Positions 1 through 10,187 of a DNA stretch of 58,516 nucleotides are shown here, piece by piece. The position numbers and the translations under genes are program-made. Under the pieces are notes generated by a model. The model did not search any database, was not told the DNA's origin, and saw nothing but the letters and a program-made list of their open reading frames with translations. The stretch comes from Pseudomonadota bacterium (GTDB taxonomy: Bacteria > Chloroflexota > UBA5177): NCBI GenBank assembly GCA_021324655.1, contig JAJPIP010000046.1, forward strand, positions 1 through 58,516. The letters are read 5' to 3'. Positions within the stretch are counted from its first letter, which is position 1. Each line of letters starts with the position of its first letter.

Positions 1-1906
<1,906 letters not shown>

Positions 1907-2005
1907 CCCTCCCCCTCTGGACATCCCTCATGACAGGGTATACGCTGACAGATAGCGCCGAGTCCGGCGCCATTCTACGAGACTTACTCTTGAGGGGGAT
2001 AAGAG

Positions 2006-2515
2006 ATGCTCGGATTCATCACGCGCCGCAGGCTGGGCGCCGGGGCAGGGGCCATTCTCCTGGTTGCCGGCCTCGCGGCCTGCAGCCCGGGGACCGTACG
2101 CGGCACCATTCCCAGCGCGAACAACCAGTTCGCAGGGGTCATCGTCCTGAATTGCGGCATGTCCGGATACAACACGTCGACCGGTAACTGCCGTGGCGTC
2201 GTGGTGGGCCATGCAGGAGGCCAGGCGTTCGTTGCCGTCGACGGGTCAGGCGGCTTCGGTATACCGCAGGAGGGGCCGCCGCAGGACTGCACGTCGGCGC
2301 CCTGCCCGACGAATGAAGCATTCCAGGTCACCGGCACCGGTCACCTGGGTGGAGTGACAGGACAGTACACGTTGACCGGTTACTCCTACGGCACCGATCA
2401 GTATGGGACGCTCTACTTCAGCCCGGCCGGAAGCGAGGGCACCTCGTACAACTTCTCGTGCAACGGCTGCTTGACTCTCAATGTGCAGCCGGGTCACATC
2501 CCGGGATCCTACTGA
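2006..2515 (+). CDS. Small secreted lipoprotein of unknown function
   Basis: A 169-residue protein with an Arg-rich N-terminus, a hydrophobic stretch and a lipobox (LAAC at about residues 23-26), so it is probably lipid-anchored on the outer face of the membrane. The mature part is rich in Gly, Ser, Thr and Tyr. It has several Cys pairs (LNCGMS...GNC, QDC...APC, FSCNGC) that could form disulfides. A clear TTGAGGGGGATAAGAG ribosome site precedes the ATG. It is transcribed away from gpmI and ends near a convergent hairpin. I do not recognise a family, and no enzyme motif is visible. Confidence 0.7.
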   Translation: MLGFITRRRLGAGAGAILLVAGLAACSPGTVRGTIPSANNQFAGVIVLNCGMSGYNTSTGNCRGVVVGHAGGQAFVAVDGSGGFGIPQEGPPQDCTSAPCPTNEAFQVTGTGHLGGVTGQYTLTGYSYGTDQYGTLYFSPAGSEGTSYNFSCNGCLTLNVQPGHIPGSY

Positions 2516-2562
2516 TCCACCACACCGAACACCGGGGACCGGTGAGCTGTCCTTCTCCCTGA

Positions 2563-2916
2563 CTACCCTGTAACCACCGCACGCCGCAGCACCATCACGA
2601 CGAGTGCTGCGGCGTGTTCTTTTCGTTTGGGGATTCCCCCCAGGGCATCGGCGATAGACTCGGCACGCAGACGTCGAACCGCGTCTATGTCCATGCCACG
2701 CACCATCTCGCTCGTGACACTGGCGGCGGCGATGACTGGCGCACACCCCTCGGCACGCCAGCGCATCTCCCTGATGTGACCATCCGTCATTCGCAACCAG
2801 ATGTGGAGCCGGTCCCCGCACACAGGATTCTCGCCCGTGGCCTCGCCGTCGGCATCCGGCAGCTCTCCGGCGTTGCGGGGGTGCTGGAAGTGATCGAGCA
2901 GCGTCTCGGAGAACAC
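2563..2916 (-). CDS. IscU/NifU-N-like Fe-S scaffold, third cysteine missing
   Basis: A 117-residue protein related to IscU/NifU N-terminal scaffolds, which receive sulfur from a cysteine desulfurase to build Fe-S clusters. It starts with GTG two bases after the stop of the desulfurase gene, so the two form an operon. The first two ligand regions are recognisable (NPVCGD and EGCAPVIAAAS). The usual third Cys, within a His-Cys motif near the C-terminus, is replaced: the sequence reads KEHAAALVV. The protein is also slightly short. It may be a divergent scaffold or carrier, so full IscU function is uncertain. Confidence 0.8.
   Translation of the reverse strand: MFSETLLDHFQHPRNAGELPDADGEATGENPVCGDRLHIWLRMTDGHIREMRWRAEGCAPVIAAASVTSEMVRGMDIDAVRRLRAESIADALGGIPKRKEHAAALVVMVLRRAVVTG
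2581..2628 (+). terminator. Convergent hairpin terminator inside the iscU-like 3' end
   Basis: A perfect 12-bp stem (ACGCCGCAGCAC at 2581-2592 with GTGCTGCGGCGT at 2604-2615, 11-nt loop) is followed on the plus strand by GTTCTTTTCGTTT. This is a good rho-independent terminator for the lipoprotein gene, which stops 65 bp upstream. Unusually, it lies wholly inside the last codons of the opposing iscU-like gene. Confidence 0.75.
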
Positions 2917-2917
2917 G

Positions 2918-4069
2918 TCAGACCGGGGCCAGCCGCCGGAGGCGAGAGGCGGCGCCGGCGATCGTCTCGGCCGCCCGAACCATCTCCGTCTCGGTGTTCT
3001 CGCGACCGAGAGTCAGCCGCAACGACGAGCGAGCCTCACTCTCCGATAGTCCGAGCGCAAGCAGCACATGCGATGGATCGAGGCTTCCCGACGTACATGC
3101 CGATCCACTGGACGCCACGACCCCCGCCAGGTCGAGCGCGACCAGGAGAGACTCACTGTGACAGCCGGGAATAGTGACGTTGAGGTTATTGGGAAGACGG
3201 TCGTGGAGCGAGCCATTGACCCTCAAATCGCGGATACGGCTCTGCAACTCCTCCAGGAGCCGGTCGCGGAGCCGCCGCGCTCGCGCAGCCGCCACCGGCC
3301 GATCCGATGAGCACAAACCCAGGGCCTCAGCAAACCCCATGATGCCTGCCACGTTCTCCGTTCCGGCCCGCCGGTTGCGCTCCTGGCCGCCGCCGGTCAA
3401 AAGAGGAAAGAAGGAGGTACCGCGGCGGATATACAGCAGTCCCGAGCCCTTCGGACCGTATATCTTGTGCGCCGACAGGCTGAGCAGATCAATGGGGGCG
3501 GTCGCCAGATTAATGGGCAGGTAGTTCACCGCCTGCACGGCATCGACGTGAAACGGGATGCGGCGCGCGCGCAGTATTTCCCCGATCTCCTCGATCGGCT
3601 GAAGAGTACCGATCTCATTGTTGGCCCACATGACGGAGACAAGAGCCGTATCGGGCCGCAGCGCGGATTCTATGGCGGCTGGGGCCACGCGCCCGTCGGC
3701 GCCGACGGCGACGACTGTCAAGTCGAATCCCCACCGCGCGGCCAGCTCCTCCATGGGATGCAGGACGGAGTGGTGCTCGATTGCCGTCGTCACCAGATGC
3801 CGTCTCTGACCGGCGAGTGCGACACCCTTGATCGCGGCGTTATTGCTCTCGGTGGCCCCGCTCGTGAAGATGATCTCGCTGGGGGAGGCACCGAGAGCCC
3901 GCGCTACCGCGTCTCGGGCCACGTCAAGCTTGGACCGTACCGTCTGCGCCACTCGATACACGCTGGAGGGATTGGCGTAGAGATCATCCAGAAACGGCGC
4001 CATAGCGGCGCGTACTTCGGGACGCAGCCGGGTCGTGGCGGCATGATCGAGATAGATGAGGTCCGGCAT
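2918..4069 (-). CDS. Cysteine desulfurase (NifS/IscS type)
   Basis: A PLP enzyme that removes sulfur from cysteine for Fe-S cluster or tRNA thiolation pathways. The 383 residues contain YLDHAATT at the N-terminus, TSGATESNN, the EHHSVL histidine, the PLP lysine in SAHKIYGPKG, and the catalytic cysteine loop SSGSACTSG followed by DPSHVL. The long Cys loop and overall length fit group I (NifS/IscS) and not SufS. It precedes the scaffold gene by 1 bp, which supports a dedicated desulfurase-scaffold pair. The start ATG is divergent from the phosphofructokinase gene. Confidence 0.95.
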   Translation of the reverse strand: MPDLIYLDHAATTRLRPEVRAAMAPFLDDLYANPSSVYRVAQTVRSKLDVARDAVARALGASPSEIIFTSGATESNNAAIKGVALAGQRRHLVTTAIEHHSVLHPMEELAARWGFDLTVVAVGADGRVAPAAIESALRPDTALVSVMWANNEIGTLQPIEEIGEILRARRIPFHVDAVQAVNYLPINLATAPIDLLSLSAHKIYGPKGSGLLYIRRGTSFFPLLTGGGQERNRRAGTENVAGIMGFAEALGLCSSDRPVAAARARRLRDRLLEELQSRIRDLRVNGSLHDRLPNNLNVTIPGCHSESLLVALDLAGVVASSGSACTSGSLDPSHVLLALGLSESEARSSLRLTLGRENTETEMVRAAETIAGAASRLRRLAPV

Positions 4070-4124
4070 GGTGCCTCAGTATAGGGACGCCCGGTAGACT
4101 GTGAGAGCGCGCGGGGAGGGTATT

Positions 4125-5324
4125 GTGGCGGGCAATCTCGTGGTGGGTCAAGCGGGTGGGGCAACCGCCGTCATCAACGCCTCTCTCGCCGGAGTTGTCG
4201 AGCAAGCACAACGCAGTGGACGGTTCTCGACAGTCTGGGGCATGCGCCGTGGAGCGGAGGGTGCGCTCGCCGGCGACTACATCGATCTCTCCCGGGTGGC
4301 GCCGGCTCAGCTACCGGCGGTCGCGGCGACTCCCGGCGCCATCCTCGGCTCATCACGCCACAAGCTCGACGACGAGGAGGCGGAGTCCGTTCTGGCGGAC
4401 CTGATCCGGCGCGATGTACGGGCCTTCCTCTACATCGGCGGAAACGACTCAGCCGATACCGTGCATCGTCTCGCCCAACTGGCCGCCGCACGGGGCTACG
4501 ATCTCAGCGCCATTGCCGTCCCCAAGACGATCGACAATGACATCCCGGAGACCGACCACTGTCCGGGCTACGGCAGCATCGCCCGTTATGTCGCGAATGC
4601 CACCCTGGATTCCGCCCAGGACACGGAGTCGATGCCCACGATGTATCCGGTGAAGTTCATTGAGGTGATGGGCCGCGACGCGGGTTGGGTAGCGGCCTCC
4701 GCGGGACTGGCGGCGCCGGATCCCACATCGCCTCCTCATCTCATCTACATGCCCGAGTTTCCTTTGTCCCGACAGGATGTGCTCGCCGACGTCGAGCGAG
4801 TCTATCGGGAGCACGGGTACGTGGTCGCGGTCGTTGCCGAGACCGTCCGCGACGAGACCGGGACTCCGTTCGCGGATCCTGGCGTCAGCGCCGAGGTCGA
4901 CGCCTTCGGCCATCCGCTGCTCCGCGGTACAGCCGACACGTTGGTGCGGCTCGTCCAGGCAGAACTGGGATTGCGGGCGCGTTTCGACAAGCCGGGCTCG
5001 CTCCAGCGCATGTCGTCCCGTTTCGTCTCTCCCATCGACCGGGCGGAAGCCGAGGAAGTGGGGCGGGCCGCGGTCCGGCTCGCGCTGAATGAAATGACAG
5101 ATTGTATGGTGAGCATCATACGAGCAACCGATGAGCCATATACGTCCGCCACGTCCTACGTTCCGTTGGCAAACGTGGCCAATCGGCAGCGGCTGGTACC
5201 GGAGGAGTATGTCACGGCGGACAGGCGCGGGGTTTCCGAGGCTTTCCGCCGCTTTGCTCTGCCCCTCCTCGGCGCCGGCGCCCTTCCGCATTATGTTCAC
5301 CTGCGCGATCTCGTCCCAGCGTGA
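4125..5324 (+). CDS. 6-phosphofructokinase, probably PPi-dependent
   Basis: Phosphorylates fructose 6-phosphate in glycolysis, or reverses that step if PPi-linked. PFK family motifs are clear: GGATAVINASLAG, YIGGNDSADT, PKTIDNDIPETDH, the MGRDAGW segment and a C-terminal RFDKPGSLQR region. ATP enzymes have glycines where this protein has Asp (GGND) and Lys (PKTID), the pattern known for PPi-dependent enzymes. An Asn replaces the usual Asp before that Asp (GGN instead of GGD). I chose the GTG at 4125 because GGGGAGGG sits 4 nt upstream; an upstream GTG at 4101 is also open. It heads an operon with kptA and mtnA. Confidence 0.9.
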   Translation: MAGNLVVGQAGGATAVINASLAGVVEQAQRSGRFSTVWGMRRGAEGALAGDYIDLSRVAPAQLPAVAATPGAILGSSRHKLDDEEAESVLADLIRRDVRAFLYIGGNDSADTVHRLAQLAAARGYDLSAIAVPKTIDNDIPETDHCPGYGSIARYVANATLDSAQDTESMPTMYPVKFIEVMGRDAGWVAASAGLAAPDPTSPPHLIYMPEFPLSRQDVLADVERVYREHGYVVAVVAETVRDETGTPFADPGVSAEVDAFGHPLLRGTADTLVRLVQAELGLRARFDKPGSLQRMSSRFVSPIDRAEAEEVGRAAVRLALNEMTDCMVSIIRATDEPYTSATSYVPLANVANRQRLVPEEYVTADRRGVSEAFRRFALPLLGAGALPHYVHLRDLVPA

Positions 5325-5328
5325 GGTG

Positions 5329-5880
5329 ATGGGGAATCAAGATTACATCCGCCTCAGCAAAACCATCTCGCATGCTCTTCGCCACAAGCCAGAGCAGTAC
5401 GGTTTGACCCTCGACGGAGATGGCTGGGTGTCGGTGATCGAACTACTGGCGGCCCTGGGGCGTCGCCGGCTCGACGTCACGCAGAACGACCTCGTCGCCA
5501 TGCTGGCGGCATCCGACAAGCAGCGGTTTGAGATCGAGAACGGACGCATTCGAGCCCTCTACGGACATTCCGCCACCAATTCGATAGCGCGGGCCCCGGC
5601 CATGCCTCCTCAGGTCCTCTATCACGGGACGCCGCGCGTGACCCTGGACGCGATCACGCGGCACGGTCTGCTGCCCATGCAACGTCAGCATGTCCATCTC
5701 ACCGCGGACGTTCGCACCGCGATGACCATCGCTCGCCGGCGGCCCGGCCCGCACGTCTTGCTGCTCGTCGATGCGGCCGGAGCCGCCGCGGCCGGCGTGC
5801 CGTTCTACCGAGGCAATGCCGACATCTGGTTGTCCGGTCCGATACCACCTCAGTTCATTCGCGTGGAAGGACAGACATGA
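5329..5880 (+). CDS. kptA: RNA 2'-phosphotransferase (Tpt1/KptA family)
   Basis: Transfers an internal RNA 2'-phosphate to NAD+, giving ADP-ribose 1'',2''-cyclic phosphate. The 183-residue length is typical. The N-terminal winged region carries LSKTISHALRHKP, with the catalytic Arg-His, and GWVSVIELL. The C-terminal ADP-ribosyltransferase-like half has LYHGTPR, HVHLTADV and a late FYRGNADIWL stretch. The ATG lies 4 bp after the phosphofructokinase stop, in its operon, and the gene overlaps mtnA by ATGA. Bacteria lack the spliced-tRNA substrate of the yeast enzyme, so the natural target here is unknown. Confidence 0.93.
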   Translation: MGNQDYIRLSKTISHALRHKPEQYGLTLDGDGWVSVIELLAALGRRRLDVTQNDLVAMLAASDKQRFEIENGRIRALYGHSATNSIARAPAMPPQVLYHGTPRVTLDAITRHGLLPMQRQHVHLTADVRTAMTIARRRPGPHVLLLVDAAGAAAAGVPFYRGNADIWLSGPIPPQFIRVEGQT

Positions 5881-6929
5881 CAGGAGCCCCCAGGACCCTC
5901 GCGTTTCGGGACGACGCTCTCTACATCCTCGATCAGACGGCGCTTCCCGCCACCGCGACCTACATCGAGGCGCGGGACGTGGCCACGGTCGCAGGGGCCA
6001 TCCGCCGTCTCGCCGTGCGCGGGGCACCGGCGATCGGTCTGGCCGCCGCCTACGGCGTCGTGGTCGGGGCGCTGGCAGCGCAGCGGGCCGGTCTGCGCGG
6101 CGACGCCTTGCGGTGGCAACTGGAAGCGGACATCGCCGAGCTGCGGAGCACGCGTCCCACCGCCGTCAACCTCTTCTGGGCCCTCGAGCGGATGCGCCGC
6201 GTGGTGGACGCGCAGCGGGACGACACCGACATTGTGCCCGCGCTGCTCGGCGAAGCCGACCGCCTGATGGCCGACGATGAGGCCACGAACCGCCGCATGG
6301 GCGAACACGGCGCGGCGCTGATCCCGGACGGAGCAAATATCGTGACGCACTGCAATACCGGCATGCTCGCCACCGGCGCGTTTGGGACGGCGCTGGGGGT
6401 GATCCGCAGCGCCCACGAGTCGGGCAAGCAGGTGCACGTGTGGGTGGACGAGACCCGTCCGCTCTTGCAGGGCGCGCGCCTGACCACCTGGGAACTCGAG
6501 GGCCTCGGGATTCCGTACACGCTGATAACGGACAACATGGCCGGGCACTTCATGAAGCAGGGCCGCATCGATCTCGCCATGGTCGGGGCCGATCGCATCG
6601 CGGCGAACGGTGATGCCGCCAACAAGATCGGGACCTACAGTCTGGCCGTGCTTGCTCGGTTCCACCGGCTGCCCTTCTACGTCGTCGCTCCGACCTCGAC
6701 CGTCGACCTCGACGTCCCGGCCGGCGACAGCATCACCATCGAGGAACGCCGGCCGGAGGAGGTGACGCAGCTACGAGGTGTGCGGATCGCTCCGGAAGAC
6801 AGCCGTGCCGCTAACCCGGCCTTTGACGTCACCCCGGCGCATCTGATCTCCGGCATTGTGACCGAAGCAGGTGTCGTCCGGGAGCCCTTTCCATCGGGCT
6901 TGGTGGAAGCCGTCCGGAGGTCGCGATGA
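5877..6929 (+). CDS. mtnA: S-methyl-5-thioribose-1-phosphate isomerase
   Basis: Isomerises methylthioribose 1-phosphate to methylthioribulose 1-phosphate in methionine salvage. It has the 350-residue length of the family. Motifs are RRLAVRGAPAIG near residue 45, THCNTGMLATG with the catalytic Cys around residue 160, and MVGADRIAANGDAANKIGTY with the catalytic Asp around residue 240. The start ATG overlaps the kptA stop. No other methionine-salvage genes lie in the window. Related eIF2B-like proteins are less likely because the Cys and Asp catalytic positions are intact. Confidence 0.96.
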   Translation: MTGAPRTLAFRDDALYILDQTALPATATYIEARDVATVAGAIRRLAVRGAPAIGLAAAYGVVVGALAAQRAGLRGDALRWQLEADIAELRSTRPTAVNLFWALERMRRVVDAQRDDTDIVPALLGEADRLMADDEATNRRMGEHGAALIPDGANIVTHCNTGMLATGAFGTALGVIRSAHESGKQVHVWVDETRPLLQGARLTTWELEGLGIPYTLITDNMAGHFMKQGRIDLAMVGADRIAANGDAANKIGTYSLAVLARFHRLPFYVVAPTSTVDLDVPAGDSITIEERRPEEVTQLRGVRIAPEDSRAANPAFDVTPAHLISGIVTEAGVVREPFPSGLVEAVRRSR

Positions 6930-6951
6930 CGGCAGGTGGCAAGATACGAGC

Positions 6952-8145
6952 ATGAGCACCGACATAGAGATCCTGTGGCCGGCCGATCGCGTCCCGATCA
7001 CGGTCCTGCTCGACGATCCGCTCCCCGGTCGTAATCCCCTCTGGTATGAGAACCCGGCAGCGGGACACGCCAGGGAGATCCCGAACGCGTTTGTGGAACG
7101 TTTCGCCGACGTCATCGACCGCACGGGAGCAGCCGGCAAGTTCTCGGTTATTCCGTGTCCGGGAGCGACCGGCTGTCTGGATAGCGGCGTGCTGGATGTT
7201 CCGAACAGCGTTATCGGCGAGTTCCTCGACATTGTACGGACGCGAATCGCGCCGCGGTGGGATATCTCGCCGGAGATGCTGACGCACAATCGGGCGCTCG
7301 ACCTCACGACGATGCGGCCGCTCGATGAGCGGGAGGACGTGTGGGCGGCGCACCAGACCGAAGAGACGCTGTATCCGTATATCGCGCGCGCTCTCCGGAT
7401 CTTGCGCGACGTCCGACTGGAGCCGAACGGCGTCACCTCACCGTGGGCGTTTGCCAAGGAGGTCGAAGCAGACTATCAGCGTGCGATGAGCCGCGCCCTG
7501 CATGACGTCTGCGGGGTCGATGTCGGCTGGTACTTTCTCGATGCGGACGGGCAGAGTGCGGCCGCGGCCCCAAGGGTGGTCCTGCTGGACGCGTCGCGCG
7601 GCCGCTCACTCGTCAGCCTGATCTCGGGAAACCAGAGTGACTTCCTGTGGCGCACGCAGATGGGGGAAGAGGCGCCTCTCGACGCCATGCTGACCGCGGA
7701 TCGGTCGTCCGGTCGCTTCGCGGAACTCTTCGCGTCCGGGCAGGCATTCGCCTTCCACACCCACTGGCAATCGCTGTTCTCGAACGGCTCGGAGGCGGGG
7801 CTGCACGCCTTCGAAGAGCTCTGCGGGCGCATCAATGGGTGGGGCGACCGCATCCGGTGGACACCGGCGCGGGAGCTTGCTCTTTATGCGACGGCACGCG
7901 ACGCGACTCAGATTGATGTCGCTGACGGCACTATCAGGTTTTCGGCTCCATTTGCCTGCCCCGAGTTCACGATCTCAGTCCCTCATCCGGACGCAGCATC
8001 GACGCTCACGGCCGGCGGCACCGAGCTTCGAAAGCTTGCTCCCGATCAGCCGCTCGAAGAGGGCGCCTGGCATAGCGATGGTGATCGCGCGCTGGTATGC
8101 CTCGGCCTGTTGGATGGTCTGACTTTGAATTGGGAGTCGGGTTAG
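6952..8145 (+). CDS. Conserved-looking protein of unknown function, possibly NodB/glycosidase-like
   Basis: A 397-residue soluble protein with no signal peptide or membrane segment, starting at ATG 6952, 22 bp after mtnA. It has aromatic and acidic motifs such as VTVLLDD near the start, TSPWAFAKEVEADYQRA in the middle and FHTHWQSLFSNG near residue 270. A C-terminal region from about residue 320 looks like a beta-rich domain. The FHTHWQ histidines and the early Asp-Asp resemble polysaccharide deacetylase or family-57-type barrels, but I cannot assign a family firmly. Its position after mtnA suggests co-transcription with the phosphofructokinase operon. Confidence 0.6.
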   Translation: MSTDIEILWPADRVPITVLLDDPLPGRNPLWYENPAAGHAREIPNAFVERFADVIDRTGAAGKFSVIPCPGATGCLDSGVLDVPNSVIGEFLDIVRTRIAPRWDISPEMLTHNRALDLTTMRPLDEREDVWAAHQTEETLYPYIARALRILRDVRLEPNGVTSPWAFAKEVEADYQRAMSRALHDVCGVDVGWYFLDADGQSAAAAPRVVLLDASRGRSLVSLISGNQSDFLWRTQMGEEAPLDAMLTADRSSGRFAELFASGQAFAFHTHWQSLFSNGSEAGLHAFEELCGRINGWGDRIRWTPARELALYATARDATQIDVADGTIRFSAPFACPEFTISVPHPDAASTLTAGGTELRKLAPDQPLEEGAWHSDGDRALVCLGLLDGLTLNWESG

Positions 8146-8153
8146 GTCGCGCC

Positions 8154-8181
8154 GCGGCCCCCGTGTGCGTTTCGGGGCCGC
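8154..8181. terminator. GC hairpin between convergent genes
   Basis: GCGGCCCC (8154-8161) can pair with GGGGCCGC (8174-8181) between the convergent unknown gene and oppC. There is no T-tract, so it is only a weak terminator candidate for both strands. Confidence 0.35.
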
Positions 8182-8203
8182 CGTAGGGACGACGCCGTTG
8201 CCG

Positions 8204-9118
8204 CTACACCGCCGAACGCGCGTCCCTCAGGAAGATCTCCTGGAGGAGGTCGCCGCCCAGGTTGAAAATGAGGGCGGTGACAAAGATCGCCAGACCGGGA
8301 AATGTCGACTGCCACCACGCGGTCAGAATGTTCGGGGCGTCGGTACTGACCATGAGACCCCACTCCGGCGTTGGGAGCTGGGCGCCCAGGCCAATGAAGG
8401 ACAGGCTCGCGGCCGTCACCAGGACGGCGCCCATGTCGAGCGAGAGTTGAACCAGGACGGGCGCGAACGAGTTCGGCAGAATGTGGCGCCGCACTACCTG
8501 ACGCGATGACACGCCGAGGGCCCGGGCCGCTTCCACATACTGGTTTTCCTTGACGCTGAGTACCTGACCGCGGACCAGCCGCGCATAGGTCGGCCACCAG
8601 ATTGCGGCAATCGCCAGCATCCCGTTCACAAGACTCGGACCCAGAGCGGCCGCCAGGGCGAGGGCGAGAATGAAGCCCGGAAACGCCAGCACGATATCCG
8701 TCACCCGCATCAAGACCTCGTCGACCAGACCGCCCGCGTAGCCGGCAATCGATCCGACGAGTGTGCCGAGCGTCAGCGCAAGCGACAGGACGATCACGAC
8801 GGCCAGCAGGGAGTACCGCGTCCCGGCCATGATCCGGCTCAGCACATCACGTCCGAGATCATCTGTGCCCATCGGATGCTGCCAGCTGGGACCGAGGAAT
8901 TCGTGCAATGGATCAGGCGTGATGGGATCGTACGGAGCCAGGCGGGGACCGAGCACAGCCAGCACGATCAGCAGCAGCACAGCAACCAGAACGACAATCG
9001 TGAGCGGACGCAGCAGAACACGACGCAGACGACGTCCCGCCTCGTCGAATTCGAGCTCCTCAGTACCCGGCGTCTCGGTAACGACCACCCCGCCTGACCC
9101 CGGCGTGGGCTCAAGCAT
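8204..9118 (-). CDS. ABC peptide transporter permease (DppC/OppC type)
   Basis: Inner-membrane permease of a peptide, nickel or opine importer. The 304 residues have a cytoplasmic N-terminal tail, a first membrane helix near residues 38-60, and several later helices. It carries the DppC-type HPMGTDDLGRDVLSR motif and the EAA loop EAARALGVSSRQVVRRHILP that docks the ATPase. It overlaps the upstream permease gene by 8 bp. The partner ATPase genes (D and F) are absent from the window, so the ATPases must be encoded elsewhere. Confidence 0.93.
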   Translation of the reverse strand: MLEPTPGSGGVVVTETPGTEELEFDEAGRRLRRVLLRPLTIVVLVAVLLLIVLAVLGPRLAPYDPITPDPLHEFLGPSWQHPMGTDDLGRDVLSRIMAGTRYSLLAVVIVLSLALTLGTLVGSIAGYAGGLVDEVLMRVTDIVLAFPGFILALALAAALGPSLVNGMLAIAAIWWPTYARLVRGQVLSVKENQYVEAARALGVSSRQVVRRHILPNSFAPVLVQLSLDMGAVLVTAASLSFIGLGAQLPTPEWGLMVSTDAPNILTAWWQSTFPGLAIFVTALIFNLGGDLLQEIFLRDARSAV

Positions 9119-10118
9119 AGGTAATCCTCGGATCCAGCACGGCGTAGAGGAGATCGACCACGAGGTTGATGACGGTATACGCGATGGCCACGATGATCGT
9201 GATCCCCATGATGGCCGCGTAATCGAAGTTGCGAATCGCCTGCACCGAATAGAAGCCGATCCCGGGCCAGGAAAACACGATCTCGACGAGAAACGCGCCT
9301 CCCAGGAGATTGCCGAACTGCAATCCGACCAGGGTGATTGTGGGTATCAGGGCATTTCGCAGAGCGTGCCGGACGTTGACGCGCCAGCGGGCGACTCCCT
9401 TCGCGCGGGCCGTCCGTATGTAGTCCTTGCCCAGCGCCTCGATCATGCTCGAACGGGTGACGCGGATGACGGTCGCGAGAGTCGCGAAGGCGAGAGTCGC
9501 CGCCGGCAAGAGGACATGGTCGAGGCTACTGAACAAGGCCGGCCAATTTGCGGTAAGCAGGCTGTCGACCGTGTACATGCCGGTGATGTGATGGGGAGCG
9601 GCCACATTACCGTCGAGCCGGCTGTCGGACGGAAGGATGTGCAACCACCCGAAAAAGATCAGCTGGAAGAGGAGTCCCAGCCAGAAAAGCGGGATCGACA
9701 CGCCGAACAACGAGGTGACGCGTGTGAAGTGATCGAGCCAGCCGCCGCGCCAGACGGCGGAGAGAACACCGAGCGGAATGCCCACCACCAGTGCCATCAA
9801 CATCGCGTACAGGGTCAATTCCACCGTGGCCGGGAAGTAATCCAGAAAGTCGGACAGAACGGGGCGCCGGCTGGAGATGGACTGCCCAAAGTCCCCGTGG
9901 AGCAGGTGATCCATGTAGATCAGGTACTGGACGGGCACGGGCTGGTCGAGACCCAACCCGCGGCGAATCTGGGTTATCTGCGCCGGAGTTGCGGTCTTCC
10001 CGAGTAACAAACGCGCCGGGTCGGCGGGCACCAGATGCGACATGGCGAAGGTCAGCATGCTCACGCCGATGACGACGATGACCAGGAATCCGAGTCGGCG
10101 GATGACAAACGCAAGCAT
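9111..10118 (-). CDS. ABC peptide transporter permease (DppB/OppB type)
   Basis: Second permease of the importer, 335 residues. The N-terminus has the typical MLAFVIRRLGFLVIVVIGVS helix, then the HLVPADPARLLLGKTA segment of DppB proteins and a large periplasmic loop (about residues 30-100). The EAA loop is TARAKGVARWRVNVRHALRNA. A GGAGGG ribosome site lies upstream of the ATG. It sits between the binding-protein gene and the second permease gene in the order A-B-C, with a hairpin separating it from the binding-protein gene. Confidence 0.93.
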   Translation of the reverse strand: MLAFVIRRLGFLVIVVIGVSMLTFAMSHLVPADPARLLLGKTATPAQITQIRRGLGLDQPVPVQYLIYMDHLLHGDFGQSISSRRPVLSDFLDYFPATVELTLYAMLMALVVGIPLGVLSAVWRGGWLDHFTRVTSLFGVSIPLFWLGLLFQLIFFGWLHILPSDSRLDGNVAAPHHITGMYTVDSLLTANWPALFSSLDHVLLPAATLAFATLATVIRVTRSSMIEALGKDYIRTARAKGVARWRVNVRHALRNALIPTITLVGLQFGNLLGGAFLVEIVFSWPGIGFYSVQAIRNFDYAAIMGITIIVAIAYTVINLVVDLLYAVLDPRITYA

Positions 10119-10155
10119 CCAGGCGGCCCTCCGTGGCCCATGGTAGACCGCCGAG

Positions 10156-10177
10156 CGGCGGGGCTCGGGCCCCGCCG
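10156..10177 (-). other. Intercistronic hairpin between oppA-like and oppB-like genes
   Basis: CGGCGGGG and CCCCGCCG form an 8-bp GC stem with a 6-nt loop, lying 10 bp after the binding-protein stop. It has no T-tract. Such hairpins in transporter operons commonly protect or attenuate mRNA so that more binding protein than permease is made. That role here is an inference. Confidence 0.45.
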
Positions 10178-10187
10178 CCCTTCGCCT

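Noticed and set aside
8763-10007. A 414-residue open frame on the plus strand across the permease genes
   Set aside because: It is antisense to two clear transporter permeases and is Arg/Asp-rich low complexity, typical of a high-GC shadow frame.
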